DNA of 64,000 nucleotides. Origin: Basidiobolus meristosporus CBS 931.73 (lineage: Eukaryota; Basidiobolomycota; Basidiobolomycetes; Basidiobolales; Basidiobolaceae). The stretch is taken from contig MCFE01000063.1 of assembly GCA_002104905.1 (NCBI GenBank), positions 124,001-188,000 of the forward strand, written 5' to 3'. Below, piece by piece: positions 22,530 to 33,593 of this stretch (positions within the stretch are counted from its first letter, which is position 1; each line of letters opens with the position of its first letter). Below the pieces are notes generated by a model. That model did not search any database, was not told where the DNA came from, and worked only from the letters and a program-made list of their open reading frames with translations. A program made the position numbers and the translations under genes.

Positions 22530-24513
22530 ATGGATCGTTACGATTTCTTATTTCTGTCTCTGGTGATTCTTCATTTGTATATAGCTCCATTCACAAAGGT
22601 GGAAGAGAGTTTCAATCTGCAAGCAACCCATGACATATTATCTCACGGCGTGTTTACTCTGGAAAAAGTAAGCGTAGAATGCACCTTACGGCTGTTCTAT
22701 TACTAAACTAAATGTCGCTATAGTACGATCACTTCGAATTTCCAGGAGTTGTCCCTCGAACATTTCTGGGTCCTGCTGTCCTCGCAACATTAGCATACCC
22801 CTTCAAATTCCTTCTTCAACTATTTTATGGTGATGAGCCAATGAGCAAGTTTTGGCTCCAGTACATAGGTCAGATTGAATATTTCGTTTTGTGTTTTCTG
22901 TGCGAAATTGATATCTAATTTCAAAAATAGTTCGAGCTTGCCTTGGAGGTCTAAATGTAATAGCAATGTCGAGATTTCGCAGTTCCATAGAAAAGAGCTT
23001 CGGTGTGGAGGTCAGCATTGCCTCAGCGTTATTTAATATGGTCCAATTCCATGGAATATTTTGGATTTCTCGCACTCTGCCGAACATGTTTGCCTATTAC
23101 TTTGGTAAGGGTTCATTTGAACAACAAAATTCTACAACTGAACTAACCGATATTTTTAAACAGTTCTAATTGCGTTCCACTTCTGGCTGAAAGAGGATCA
23201 TTCTAGTCGAATGAAAATGATAGGGTGGTTAACGTTCGGGCTGGTAATATTTCGGTTTGAACTAGTACTGCTATTGGGCCCAATAGTGCTATTAGAGCTA
23301 TACAGAAGGGAAATAGGCTTTTGGGAGACTATACAGCAGGGACTCCTTTGTGGCTTAACAGGCTTAGGTAACTAGTGCTTTATTTCTCGAACTCTTGAAA
23401 TACACTAAAGGATTATGATCAGCCCTTTCCTTGGTAGTTGACAGCTACTTCTGGAATCAACTAGGGATGTATCCTGAGGGTTATGTGTTCTGGTTTAATG
23501 CAGTATTAGGCAAAAGTTCCGAGTGGGGAGTACGTATTTGTTTGTACATATAGCTATGGTACATTAATAATTAACGATCCTCGTAAGGTTTCTCCATTCC
23601 ATACATATTTTACCGGCTTCCTACCAAAATTGCTCTTAGCAGCTGCACCGCTAGCTCTATATGGAAGCATTGTAGATAGACGATTGTTACGCTATCTCAT
23701 TCCAATGGTTTCCTTTATCGTTAGCTTTTCGTTTCTCGGACATAAAGAGTGGAGGTTCATCATTTATTGTGTGCCGATATTCAACATGGCTGCCGGAGTA
23801 GGGCTTGTCAGACTGTAAAAATATTATACAGACTACATTCTATATTTTCCAGTATCAACACTAACCTTTCTTCACACGGGATTTAGCTATCGAACAGCTA
23901 GTAAATCCCAAGTATTCAAGCTGTTTCACAGAATTGCAGTGTTTTCACTGCTTTTGAGTTTTATAATTTCTACTTCGATGCTTCTGATATCTAGTCAGAA
24001 CTATCCAGGAGGAGTAGGATTACTTAGAATACACGAGCTCGAATTTCCACAAGATAATGGTACGATATGATAGATGTAGTATCCACCCTCAATTAACATC
24101 TCTTATGCAGTGTACTTACACATTGATACCTATGCTGCAACCACCGGCGCATCACGCTTTGGAGAGTTAAATGCAAATTGGAGGTAAAGAATTGTTCAAA
24201 GGTTTTCAATTGTCCCATCTCTAAACCCTGTGTGCTATTTAGATATTCGAAAAATGAGACTCATCTTTCCCCACAAGAATACCGGGAGTACACTCATCTA
24301 CTTACTGAACAGCCAGCCTTTCATGAAAAGGACTTTGAAATCCTTGAGCCAGTAATCGCATTTGACAAAATTGAGATCCGCTCTTTGAAGAACGCTCTTC
24401 CCAAACTACGAACAGCCCGAACTCTCACTCAAATCCGATCAGGGCTCCCATTACAGGCTAGGTTTTCTCCCAAATTGTGGATTATGAAAAGAAAAGATTT
24501 ACCCCAAGCCTGA
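22530..24513 (+). CDS. ALG12: ALG12 alpha-1,6-mannosyltransferase (GT22)
   Basis: Exons are 22530-22667, 22724-22868, 22931-23104, 23164-23367, 23423-23529, 23588-23814, 23887-24059, 24111-24183 and 24243-24513, giving 503 aa. ALG12 adds the eighth mannose (alpha-1,6) to Man7GlcNAc2-PP-dolichol in the ER lumen during N-glycan precursor assembly. The GT22 signature is clear: [88 protein letters not shown], then NYPGG and [12 protein letters not shown] in the lumenal tail. Many hydrophobic helices are present. The sixth intron was placed with its acceptor at 23886, since only that choice restores a continuous frame (VRLYRTASKS). The gene runs convergently with the HAD gene, whose stop is 75 bases away. 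Confidence 0.93.
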
Positions 24514-24588
24514 GAATAAACCGTAACTCGTTGCGAAAGTTCGCGAATATTTATTGTTTCCAAGCTATATGTGAGCATAAAATTGGTA

Positions 24589-26091
24589 TTATGGGGATTG
24601 CTTCTTTTCGAATTCCTCAAAGGCAAACTCTACTGCCTCGAGCAGATTTTCCGAGATAGTTTTGGGAACAATTCCGCTCAGGTTATCCGATTCTGTTTGG
24701 AAGATACCAGTCTTTACTAGAACTGAGTGCCATCCTGCACGATTTGCTCCATCGATATCTACATTGAGGAACCTGTGAGTAATCAGTTCAAAAGATATCT
24801 TCATATCTAGCTATCGACATCACCTGAAGCAGGGTTGTCACCAACACCGTAGACTGTATTGATTACGGAGGTCTCATCAATGCGAGCTGAATGCCTCTTC
24901 AGCATGTCTTTAGCATAATCATAGGTAGGGACCTCGGGTTTACCATAGTGATGAACTTTGAAATGGCTTTCGAGCATGCTCCCGCCATCCTTGGGAGTAG
25001 GAAGGGTGACACCAGCAGCTTTAGCAGCTTGGCACCCATGGTTCTTCCACCAACGTTCATATAATGACTCTAGACATACGCCCAAGGCACCGCCAGCAAA
25101 TCTCGGAGAAGGATATATACTGCTATACGTGAAGTCACCATTGGTAAAGAAAAGGGCTAGGTCTTCACTTGGGCGTAGAGAGATATCGGTAGAGCTATGA
25201 GGTGGTGCTTTCTGGCCAATGCGAGAGTATGTGTGGGTGGTTAAGAGATCAAACATGATTTGTAAATCCATGCCCCTATTCATCAAAAAACCTTTTATCA
25301 GCCACGAACAATATTCCTCGGAAATGTAGTCCAGTTACCAATCCCAACTATCATGGAAAGCCATGATAGCGCTAATTCGGTCTGTGTGACCAACGGTGCT
25401 GATGTTCGTCTGCAGAGAACAATGTTAGATTGCTCGTACACCATGAATGATGATTTGGCTACCGATCGTTACTTTGTTCACTTCTCTAGGGTGATGGAAA
25501 GGCTTGACATGTCGATTTAGCGCGTAGACATCTTCGGTGAGAAGCACTTTCTTGAAGCCATATCTATCAAGATTTGAGGATTATTTGGTGGGTTGATATT
25601 GTTCTCACGGGCAAGAATACTTACGAGTGAGCAACCTCTTTACAGGCATCTCTACCGATGACCAACACCGGCTCCTCTTCATATCTCCTGGACCAGGCCT
25701 TGAGAGGACTATGTGAAAGTATGATTTGCTCTTTAGTCACCTCAAAGCCTATTTTCGAAGCTAGGTCAGCCGCCTTTGCCTCCTCTGTCAAGCCACCGCC
25801 GTTGGTCAAAAAAACGTATGGGATCTTCCTATATCACCGTGAAACAGCGTTACGGGACTGCATAGCAACACTACAACAAACCAGGAATGCATACTTGTTC
25901 CACTTGTTTTCGCCGTTCAACTTCTTCAAAGCCTCCACGGCCTCGGGGATCACACTATCGCCTTTAACAATCACGCCGTCGACGTCCAAAGCAAAGCCGA
26001 AGTCAGGCGACCGATGGGTGGATAAGCTACGAACGCAAACGGAGGCGACACGGTTTAATATGGGCAAACGTCTAGCGAGGAGTGCGCTCAT
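24589..26091 (-). CDS. HAD-superfamily hydrolase, CECR5/HDHD5 type, mitochondrial
   Basis: Exons are 26091-25895, 25828-25625, 25563-25473, 25409-25339, 25275-24824 and 24758-24589, giving 394 aa. An Arg/Ser-rich presequence (MSALLARRLPILNRVASVCV) precedes the HAD IIA motif I FALDVDGVIVKG with the nucleophile and acid Asp. Motif II is KKIPYVFLTNGGG. The cap region follows, with VLVIGRDACKEVAHSYGFKK and AIMAFHDSWDWGMDLQIMFD. Motif IV is VYGVGDNPASDIDGANRAGW, then HSVLVKTGIF. This order is typical of CECR5-like proteins, which are predicted mitochondrial phosphohydrolases of unknown substrate. All catalytic Asp residues are present, so activity is plausible. The last intron was set by the SDIDGAN motif. 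Confidence 0.9.
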
Positions 26092-26848
26092 TGTTGACCT
26101 TCTAGCAAGTTAGTGGTACCAAGGACCGCGACAAAATGGGGGGAATCGCCGGCCAACGATTCTCATTAAATACCAGCTCCCATCGATTTTCGTCATACCA
26201 TCACCATACCAATTGAGCGGTCGCATCCACTTCGAGATTTAATTCTCACTTAAATCAACCCTAAATTAATCTTCAGGACCCGGGGAGAATCACGGCGCCG
26301 GATTGATTGGAGGATAGTGCATGCGGTGGCTTTGGTGTAGTGTGGTGGGCACCATTGGAGCTCGCTCAGATCTGGGCATCATCTTCCAATTAATCGAAAT
26401 GCCGAAACCCACTTCCTTGGAAAATTTTGCCTTGGTTCCTGCAACCTCCCAAGCAATCGCCGAAAATGCCCCAACGTGCCCTAATCGGTGCGGACGCTTC
26501 ACGAAAATCGGTCTCAATATGCACCTATTAGGGCCAGGGAAGCACTATTTGTTAAGTGGCTGGCCAAACAATGTACAAGCATCGCCATCGATCGAATGGT
26601 GGCATGTGTGAGGCTCAACCTGATTCACGCATACTGCTGCGCGACTCCAGTCCTAGGGATTTCACACGCATCTGCCAGGCACCATCCAGCGGGGAATCCT
26701 GCGATGTCCACCTGCCCCAGGCGTGATCAAACCAGCAATCCCTGGGCCCTATACACGTTGATTAACTTCGACTGCTATTCACTTTATTGCTGAGAATAAA
26801 TATACATAAAACATACAGGATTTATATGACATATATAAAAACGGAGCC
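26092..26848. other. Intergenic, unresolved short frames
   Basis: This lies between the HAD promoter and the SLP1 3' end. Overlapping frames at 26321-26611 (+) and 26517-26290 (-) are open but match nothing recognised. The minus one lacks an ATG at its start. No call is made. Confidence 0.35.
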
Positions 26849-28789
26849 TTACTCTTCCTTTTCTTTCTTGATAAATCGAAGTGGTGTTTTGACAAGATGG
26901 GAGGATCCGATGATGACTATCAATGCTAGGAGCAGGAACAGCTGCGCGATCCCAAGCCTCTTTTCGAAGAGCACCTAGGCCAAGAATCGGGTTAGCTTCA
27001 GCATTAATGGATCTGTGCGGGTGCCATTCACGTACCTCATCCGCAAGGATATGGACCTTCCTGGACAGCTCGTAGATCTGCTTGTTGGTATGATCACGGT
27101 AGGCTTTCATTTCGTGGATCGACGTCTGCCATACGAACTCGTACGTGTTACGCTGATCAATGGAAAACGTTATTGCCTGGGCAAAATGTACGAGGTAATC
27201 AGATGGGTGGACTTGCCAGGATGTTCAGCTGTGCCAGGGCGGTTTCGTTCAGGTTGTTCAGCGCAGACCATATCTGTCGTTTCTGAGAATGCTCGATCTT
27301 GGAAAAGATCTCGTTGATCACTCGGCTTTGTTCCTCGAGGTATTTGTAGGACAGCGTGACGTTTTGCTCCAGGACTGAGAGCTTCTTCATGATGGTCTTG
27401 AAGATACTCTCCTGTGTGCCGGCCGAAGGCACGATGTAAGGGTAGCCATTCTCGTCATGCTTTGGGTTCGAAGAAGTAGCGGTTTCCGGGATCGATCTGG
27501 TGGTAAAGGTTGAGTCCATCTGAACATGTGTGGCAGCACATTCTCTGTCCATAGGCTCGATGATGTCCGCGAATTTGATTGCAGTGGAGCAGACGCTCGG
27601 CTGCACCAGGGTCGGAAGTGGGCTGACGGGGGTTGTGGGATCTGGCTTCGCCTGGGATGGTTGCCTCGGCTTCACGGAAGCAGCGGTCTCCTTCGGATAT
27701 GATGACGGGGCGTTTTCCTCGACGAAATTTGATAATGTGGGTATTACTATCTTGGGGAATGATAGATTGATGGTGGAGTCGGATGGCGCGCCGGATGCCA
27801 CGGATTCGGGCAAAGGCGTGGACGATTCCTCTGACAAAAGCTCATCCTCTTCTCGCTTGTATTCCTCCATCATTGTTGTCCCGTGCACACGGAATAAACT
27901 CAGAGGGCAGAAATATTCGTTTCCGTAATGAGATAGTATGTCGACTCGAATGTACCGTGTCCATATCAAGGGGTTGCTCACATGAAACACCTAGAAAAAC
28001 GGGTTAGTGGGCTCTTTCACCATCATTTGAGCATGCGCGGCTAGTAGTTACCTGCACATCGCGCACATTTTGTGCTTGATATTCCCCCAGTACTTTCCAT
28101 CCGGAGGATGCTTTTGGTGGATACCGATCACTCACTGACACTCTAAAATCTTTGAACATTGATGAAAAAAACTCGTAGTTTGCAAGCGCCACAGTATCTA
28201 CGAGGATATCGTCACAGAGCTCAACTACAAAATATTTCTCAGCTTTGCATTTGTTTAGCATATACTGATCCTTGCTCTCGCTTAAGATAGCGCTGGCGCC
28301 CTTCGCTTCCGGATTGGAGGTGAAAAGAGCTGCGCAGATGTACGAGGCATAATTGAAACGTTCCTTCGAGGATTTGGCAGTCATTTCAGGGATATAAAGT
28401 GTCCTTTGATATTTGTTTTCCTCGGTGGAGGGTGTTGGAAACGGGACATCTTCCTGATGTTGCTGTTGGTATGGATACTTCAGTTGCTCTTCGTAAACTG
28501 GTGGTGGTTGTTCATCGCCTTCGCCTAGCTCATCCCCAAGATAAGGCTCGGAAAAAGTGTTTGAGCGGATCCTGGGCCTTGCTCTTGGTGCAGAATCTAG
28601 AGATTGGCCTTCCCTCTCCAAAGTGATTTTCCGCCACTCCTCAAAAGGCATCAGATGAGATTGAGGGAATACCTGAGGGTCTTGGCTTTTCTGCGAGGTA
28701 TAAAGTGAATTGTGAGCATCGGATTGAGGTGGGAGTGCCAACATGCAAGCCCATGCTAAAGTTAGGGAGCCTAGGTATTCGCACTTCAT
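26849..28789 (-). CDS. SLP1: SUN-domain protein of the ER, Slp1/SUCO type
   Basis: Exons are 28789-28052, 27990-27217, 27176-27036 and 26974-26849, giving 592 aa. A signal peptide comes first, then the family motif MPFEEWRKITLEREG. The SUN-like domain covers about residues 130-290: RFNYASYICAALFTSNPEAK, GASAILSESKDQYMLNKC, LVDTVALANYEFFSSMFKDF, DRYPPKASSGWKVLGEY, DILSHYGNEYFCPLSLFRVH, GTTMMEEYK. A Pro/Ser/Glu-rich linker, a coiled coil (SVLEQNVTLSYKYLEEQSRV) and one C-terminal transmembrane helix (LFLLLALIVIIGSSH) with a Lys/Glu tail follow. In yeast Slp1 works with Emp65 in ER protein folding and nuclear envelope functions. The intron at 27216-27177 starts GCAAGT and is only 40 bases long. 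GC-AG is the only solution that keeps the frame into NTYEFVWQTSIHEMK. Confidence 0.9.
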
Positions 28790-29831
28790 TCGATTGAAAG
28801 AAGGGTAAAATACAACCAACTTCGGAAGTGAATTATGGAATCAACCTTTTAATCGTCACATCATACCTGATGTCCACTCTCATCCCTTTAAGATTTGTCA
28901 GATTCCAATTGATGGCTGATTTGACAGAGCTTAAACTTAATCACGTTGTTATCATCTGGGCAGAACAATTTCTACTGTCAAAAATCAAGCATCTTGATTG
29001 GCTCAGATAGTGCATTAAAAACGAGCTGAAGGTCTATCCATAGCGTCGATTGATTATGCTAAGCAACTGCTGGTTTAGAAAGCACGGAGTGAATTGGCAG
29101 GTAAATGGGCTATAACGTGGATAACCATCACAAAACTCGGGTACCCCATCATGGTCCTCGGGAATCCTGTATGGGCAATATGATATCGGCGACATACCAT
29201 ACGACCACATGTCTATCTTTGCTTAACGGCCTTCAAGCAAGCGGATGCACGAAATCAAGCTTCCTTAGGTCACTGATATTTCTTCTGAATTGGACCAAGT
29301 GGAAATGGCCGAGCCACTCTTTAAGCTCGTATCACTCTAAACCTCCATCAAACGTATTGTGCAATCATTTGTGAAATCCATCCCTGTAACGCCCGAGTTC
29401 AAAACAAGAAAAACTGGCCTGGCAAAGGCTCGAAGGTGTCCCCGAGTAAACGAAAGGCTACGTAATCTCCAGGCTCTATTTTGTTCATACCCTGTTGTGC
29501 CAAAATTAGGGAGATTACTATGGTTTCCGGCTGCATTGGACGATCATTGGCGTCTATATATATATGCAGGCCTAATTATATCAGAATCCGCATCAGAGTG
29601 TGTATCGTGACACCGCAGCTCAATGATGCATGGCCCTTGCCTTCAGGCTCTCAACACACTCGAGATTCAGGTTCATGGCTGCACCGTCCAAGTGAATTTT
29701 GGGATATCGACTGTGAATTACATACATAATTTATTAAAATCCAAGTGAAATATGACGTACGAAAACTCTAAATTCCAGCCAAATGACTTTGGACGAGTGA
29801 TGCACAAGGAAGGCTGCCACCTCAAATATAC
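28790..29831. other. Intergenic, nothing recognised
   Basis: This 1-kb region holds the SLP1 promoter and the 3' end of the PL14-like gene. Plus-strand frames at 29105-29374 and 29359-29729 overlap each other, have no domain and are not called. Confidence 0.4.
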
Positions 29832-30815
29832 TCAAACCATTCTGGATTGGCTAAGGAACGAGCACCCAACCAGTGTGGCGAGAACCAGCGCCCAATGAGT
29901 CTCTCGCTTTGTTATGGAGCTGCCTGAGGTAAGTTGAACTGGATCACCAACACTGAACTGGATGTTTCTATAGAAAGTGTATGTGTCAATCGGTGTGGCA
30001 TAGGATGCGTCGCCACCACCAAAAAATGTACTAAACAGAATATCATCGATTGCAATGGCACCAGTATTTCTGAAAAGTACATTGGGCATATCCAGCCATT
30101 CTTCACCATTTACATACAGTCGCAACACTCCGTTGCTCTTTCCAGGAGCGTTCAGCTGCACATACAATTGTAACTGGTTCCAAGTTCCAAGATTCAGACT
30201 TACCCCTTGGCCTAGAGAAACACCGTACTTCTCACGGCAGGTTGCTCGCGGGTTGGAACAGAGGTCTTTATCGTTGGGGATGTAGGCATATACCTCACCA
30301 ACGCCCAGTTCTCTCCACATCAAACGGGCAGAGAAGCACTTGTCGCCATTGCTTGGTTCACCTCCGGTGCAGCCTTCCTTAGGATCGCCACCAAATATTC
30401 CAGGAAGCTTACCCCCTTTCTGCCAAGGGAAGTTGGAGGGAAACCCCACTTCGTAACTTAATAATACACGGTCGAAATTCTGTCCAGCAAAGGGCTGTGC
30501 AAAAAACTCAACGCCGCCAGCCTGTGGAGACTTCTGTGGGCTATAGCTGTTTTTGGGATAAAACACGCTGTACACCTTTTGGGTGGTATTGGTTATCGGG
30601 TCTGTGACTATCTTTATATTCCCCAGGGTACTCTTGGTTGTTAGCACATAGTTCCAGTCACCACCCTTAGGATCGGAAGGGTCTGTGTTGAGAGAAGGTT
30701 GCCAAGTTGACTTCAAGCCAAGTGATTGTGCCAAGTCTTGTGCGCGCACAGTGAATGACCAAGCAGAAATGTAGAATAGTAGTAAATACATCTTTGGAAA
30801 AGATGTAAATCCCAA
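29832..30815 (-). CDS. Secreted polysaccharide-lyase-14-like protein, possibly GPI-anchored
   Basis: A single-exon frame of 327 aa (319 aa from the second ATG at 30791). A signal peptide (MYLLLFYISAWSFTVRAQ) leads a beta-jelly-roll-like domain with the PL14 / alginate-lyase-like features GGVEFFAQPF, SYEVGFPSNFPWQKGGKLPG, IFGG and RLMWRELGVGEVYAYIPN. A repeated-strand C-terminal half follows (WNQLQLYVQLN, VLRLYVNGEEW, GAIAIDDILFSTFFGGGD). Family PL14 cleaves uronic-acid polymers by beta-elimination. Fungal members are poorly studied, so the substrate is unknown. The C-terminus is a short hydrophobic segment (HWALVLATLVGCSFL) after a Ser/Thr-rich spacer, which would fit GPI anchoring to the cell surface. 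No intron interrupts it. Confidence 0.78.
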   Translation of the reverse strand: MGFTSFPKMYLLLFYISAWSFTVRAQDLAQSLGLKSTWQPSLNTDPSDPKGGDWNYVLTTKSTLGNIKIVTDPITNTTQKVYSVFYPKNSYSPQKSPQAGGVEFFAQPFAGQNFDRVLLSYEVGFPSNFPWQKGGKLPGIFGGDPKEGCTGGEPSNGDKCFSARLMWRELGVGEVYAYIPNDKDLCSNPRATCREKYGVSLGQGVSLNLGTWNQLQLYVQLNAPGKSNGVLRLYVNGEEWLDMPNVLFRNTGAIAIDDILFSTFFGGGDASYATPIDTYTFYRNIQFSVGDPVQLTSGSSITKRETHWALVLATLVGCSFLSQSRMV

Positions 30816-31599
30816 AAAGTAAATATGTAGGAAACCTGATAATCAGGGTTTAATTGGATGGCTTCCATTGGTTGGATTGGATACAATTGATGACTTGAAT
30901 AGCAGTATCACATTGTTCAGCGAACCAAGTATATAATGGATCGTATCACCTGATGCGGATGCAGGTATATTATTAGATTTGCAGTCCATTTAGGCATTCT
31001 TGCTCCTTCTCGTGTTTCATCTTTCATTATGCATGGGTATGTATACAATCATAGCCAATGTGGATTTGTAAATATTACGAGACAAATAGAGTTCATCCTG
31101 CATTATGGCCGTAACTAATGGAAAGAGAGGCTACCGATTTCCTAATGCATCTTTCATATGTTTGAATTAAGATCTACAAGATATATAGGGTGTAGGAACA
31201 TCCACATGCATCGACTACAGCTGGGTGTGAAGATGAGCAGCCCTCCTGGGCTCTGAGGCTCGCAATATACGACAGGTGAGGGCTTGAGCTTGATATATTT
31301 CGAACAAAACAAGCCTCAACAATTTGTGGTACGGTAAAAGCCACCAGTTGGCAGATAAGAGCATGAGCCAATTATCTGCAAAGCCAGATTTATTCACCTA
31401 ATTCGTTCCCCTTCCATAAACATCGTTAATGCTAGGGCTTTTCTTCGGCTAATTCCGAAAATGTATTTATTAGTGTAACCGAAATATTTGATAGGTAACA
31501 TTCTCAACTGTTTTATGCTCTATACTACTGTAGCCAAAATCAATCAAGAGAAACTTCGATTGAGTTCTTCGTATCTAAGATGCCCTGCACTGCGAAGCA
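30816..31599. other. Divergent intergenic region, PL14-like and MIR genes
   Basis: The promoters of two genes pointing away from each other must lie here. Minus-strand frames at 31371-31174 and 31397-31215 have no domain and are not called. The TATA box of the MIR gene is at the right edge. Confidence 0.4.
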
Positions 31600-31607
31600 T
31601 ATAAAAG
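31600..31607 (+). promoter_or_regulatory. TATA box of MIR-domain gene
   Basis: TATAAAAG is 53 bases before the ATG at 31653. Confidence 0.6.
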
Positions 31608-31652
31608 TGGAGTACCACACACTGCTCTGTGCATAGTCATTCTCTTAACAAA

Positions 31653-32854
31653 ATGAACGGATACCCTAACAACCACTCAAACCAGTACAGTCAACCTGGG
31701 TATAACTCCCAGTCCGGTTATGGCCAAACCAACATGCCACACAATAATGCACCTAATGGTGGCTACGGCCAGTCCAACATGCCCCAGAACAATGCACCTA
31801 ATGGTGGCTATGGCCAGTCCAACATGCCCCAGAACAACGCCCCTTCTGGCGGTTACAATCAATCCCTCCAGGACTATCAACAGCAATTCCAGCATGAGCA
31901 AGAAAAGAAGAAGAAGTGGCAGGTAACGTCAAGAATGATTAGCTTGTACTGAACCATGAACTAACTCCTAAATAGATTGCCGGAGGAATAGCTGCCGGTG
32001 CTCTTGCTGTAGGTGCTGCTGCCTTGGGAGCCAAGTACTATGCTGATCACCATGACAGTTCCGATGAAGAAAGTAAGCCAGTGATGAACCAAAACAATCA
32101 CCAGAACAACAACTATAATGACCATCACAACAACAACTACAACGACCATCACAACAGCAACAGCAACAACAACAACAACAACAACGGAAACTGCCACGTT
32201 CCTCCTCCTCAGGTTTGTCCCCAAAACAACGGCGAGGTTAGAAGCGACAACTATCACAACTATCCTGCCCCATCTGGCCAACCGGGAATCACTCCCCACG
32301 CTTACCCAATCCTTGACCATTATGGTGGTGAGCAGGTGAAGATCGGCTCTAAGATCACGCTGAAGCATAACAATTCCGGAAGATTCCTTACTCATTGCTG
32401 GTCAAGCCCCAGCAATGGCAGCTCTGGTCAACCTTTGCCCGCTTGTGGTGGATGGAATCCAGGCCAAGATGAGTTCTGGCAAGTTATTCCCGCAAACGGA
32501 GACGTAGCCGTCCCAGGACAACCCTTGGACTATGGTTGCTATGTTCGTCTTCGCCACATTCCCACCAAGCGTCACCTTCACAGCCATTTTGATGCTCGTG
32601 CTCCTGCCAGCGGTCAACAAGAGGTAACTTGCTACGGTGACGAAATGAACTCCGACAAGAACGACCATTGGAAGGTTGAGAAGTGGGAGGGTGGAAATGG
32701 ACCATGGATGACTGGCGACTCCTTCTGTCTTCGTCATGTTAACACCAACCGTTTTCTTCGTAGCGATTCCTCTATGCTTGATTCTGAGCACCAGGAAGTC
32801 AACTGCGGTGGTAACGGAATTGATGAGAATGATAGATGGAGAGTTGTCTTCTAA
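31653..32854 (+). CDS. MIR-domain (beta-trefoil) protein with repeat and glycine-zipper N-terminus
   Basis: Exons are 31653-31922 and 31976-32854, giving 382 aa. The N-terminal 90 residues are Gly/Asn/Gln/Tyr-rich with three perfect-register 15-residue repeats (GYGQSNMPQNNAPNG type). A glycine-zipper helix (IAGGIAAGALAVGAAALGAK), His/Asn-rich low-complexity sequence and, from about residue 200, a MIR-type beta-trefoil follow. MIR motifs read are KIGSKITLKHNNSGRFLTHC, EFWQVIP, YVRLRHIPTKRHLHSHF, DHWKVEKW, FCLRHVNTNRFLRSDSS and DRWRVVF. MIR domains are normally parts of protein O-mannosyltransferases, IP3/ryanodine receptors or SDF2. Here there is no catalytic or channel region and no signal peptide, so this is a stand-alone ligand-binding module on a prion-like, possibly membrane-associating stalk. 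The function is unknown. Confidence 0.85.
31716..31850 (+). repeat. Three 45-bp coding repeats
   Basis: Units at 31716-31760, 31761-31805 and 31806-31850 each encode a 15-residue GYGQxNMPxNNAPxG repeat. Units two and three are almost identical at the DNA level, which implies recent expansion. Confidence 0.85.
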
Positions 32855-33593
32855 ATGTTGACTGTATTTTAAAGTACTGTATTATCATATTGCATCTGAG
32901 CAGTTGTCAATCTCATCTGGACAACTCCTCAATAAATTAATTTACAACTATAGTCATTGCTAAACAACTATTCCGTTTGCCCCCGAGGATGATCCTAAGT
33001 CCATGGGTACAAATGATGTACTAGTGCTTGTAAATCTTCATCATCAGTATTAGTCAGAATCGGGCAGGTATGTTCCAAGCTCATTCTTCAACTATGAATA
33101 GACGAAAACAATACCTCCAAAGGTCTGTATGGATCCTTTAAATGGACATAATGAATGCAGAATCCATAGAAGGCAACGCGAAATCGATTCCAGAACCTTC
33201 AGAGGCGTTGCATGCTGGCCAGCGTATTTAGAATATGTCTATTTGACATCCACATTTTCTGCATGCGTGGTTAAGCGATCTGCCATCCAAAGACGTTTAA
33301 ATAGAACATACTCTTAGTCATATAAGTCCTGACTGGCATTTCAGACACCAGTATAGACGGTCTTGATTGCTCTCATGCTTTTTCATTTCCGGCCACGATC
33401 AGAGCAACACGCCACAGGTGGTCAATTACATGGCTAAGCTCCAGTTTGGCTAGCATCCCTGAGCATGCCTGGAAAGTCTTTATTGTGTGCGTGACGCTGA
33501 CAGAAGATATGAGGGAAGAGAAGCGGATATTAAACGAGGGCAACATCCTGGTGTACTGGTTGGGTACCCCGACGGGGCCATTATTTGCGGCGA
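32855..33593. other. Intergenic, nothing recognised
   Basis: Convergent 3' ends of the MIR gene (+) and the rhomboid gene (-). The plus frame 33446-33856 overlaps rhomboid exons on the other strand and is treated as a shadow. Confidence 0.4.

Noticed and set aside
23815-23886. Nearer acceptors (TACAG, TTCCAG) for the ALG12 intron beginning at 23815
   Set aside because: They lead to stops or wrong phase. Only the acceptor at 23886 keeps the frame into the conserved basic segment before the last helices.
26290-26611. Overlapping ORFs on both strands between the HAD and SLP1 genes
   Set aside because: The minus frame has no ATG at its start, the plus frame has no domain, and neither shows promoter or splice signals.
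12175-28789. A functional cluster of secretory genes (proteases, p24, PLA2-like, ALG12, SLP1)
   Set aside because: Orientations and families are mixed with housekeeping mitochondrial genes and no shared promoter motif was seen, so co-location is most likely chance.
31961-32395. 144-aa Val/Ile-rich minus-strand frame
   Set aside because: Antisense of the Asn/His codon-rich tract of the MIR gene. The low-complexity composition is a by-product of the repeats.
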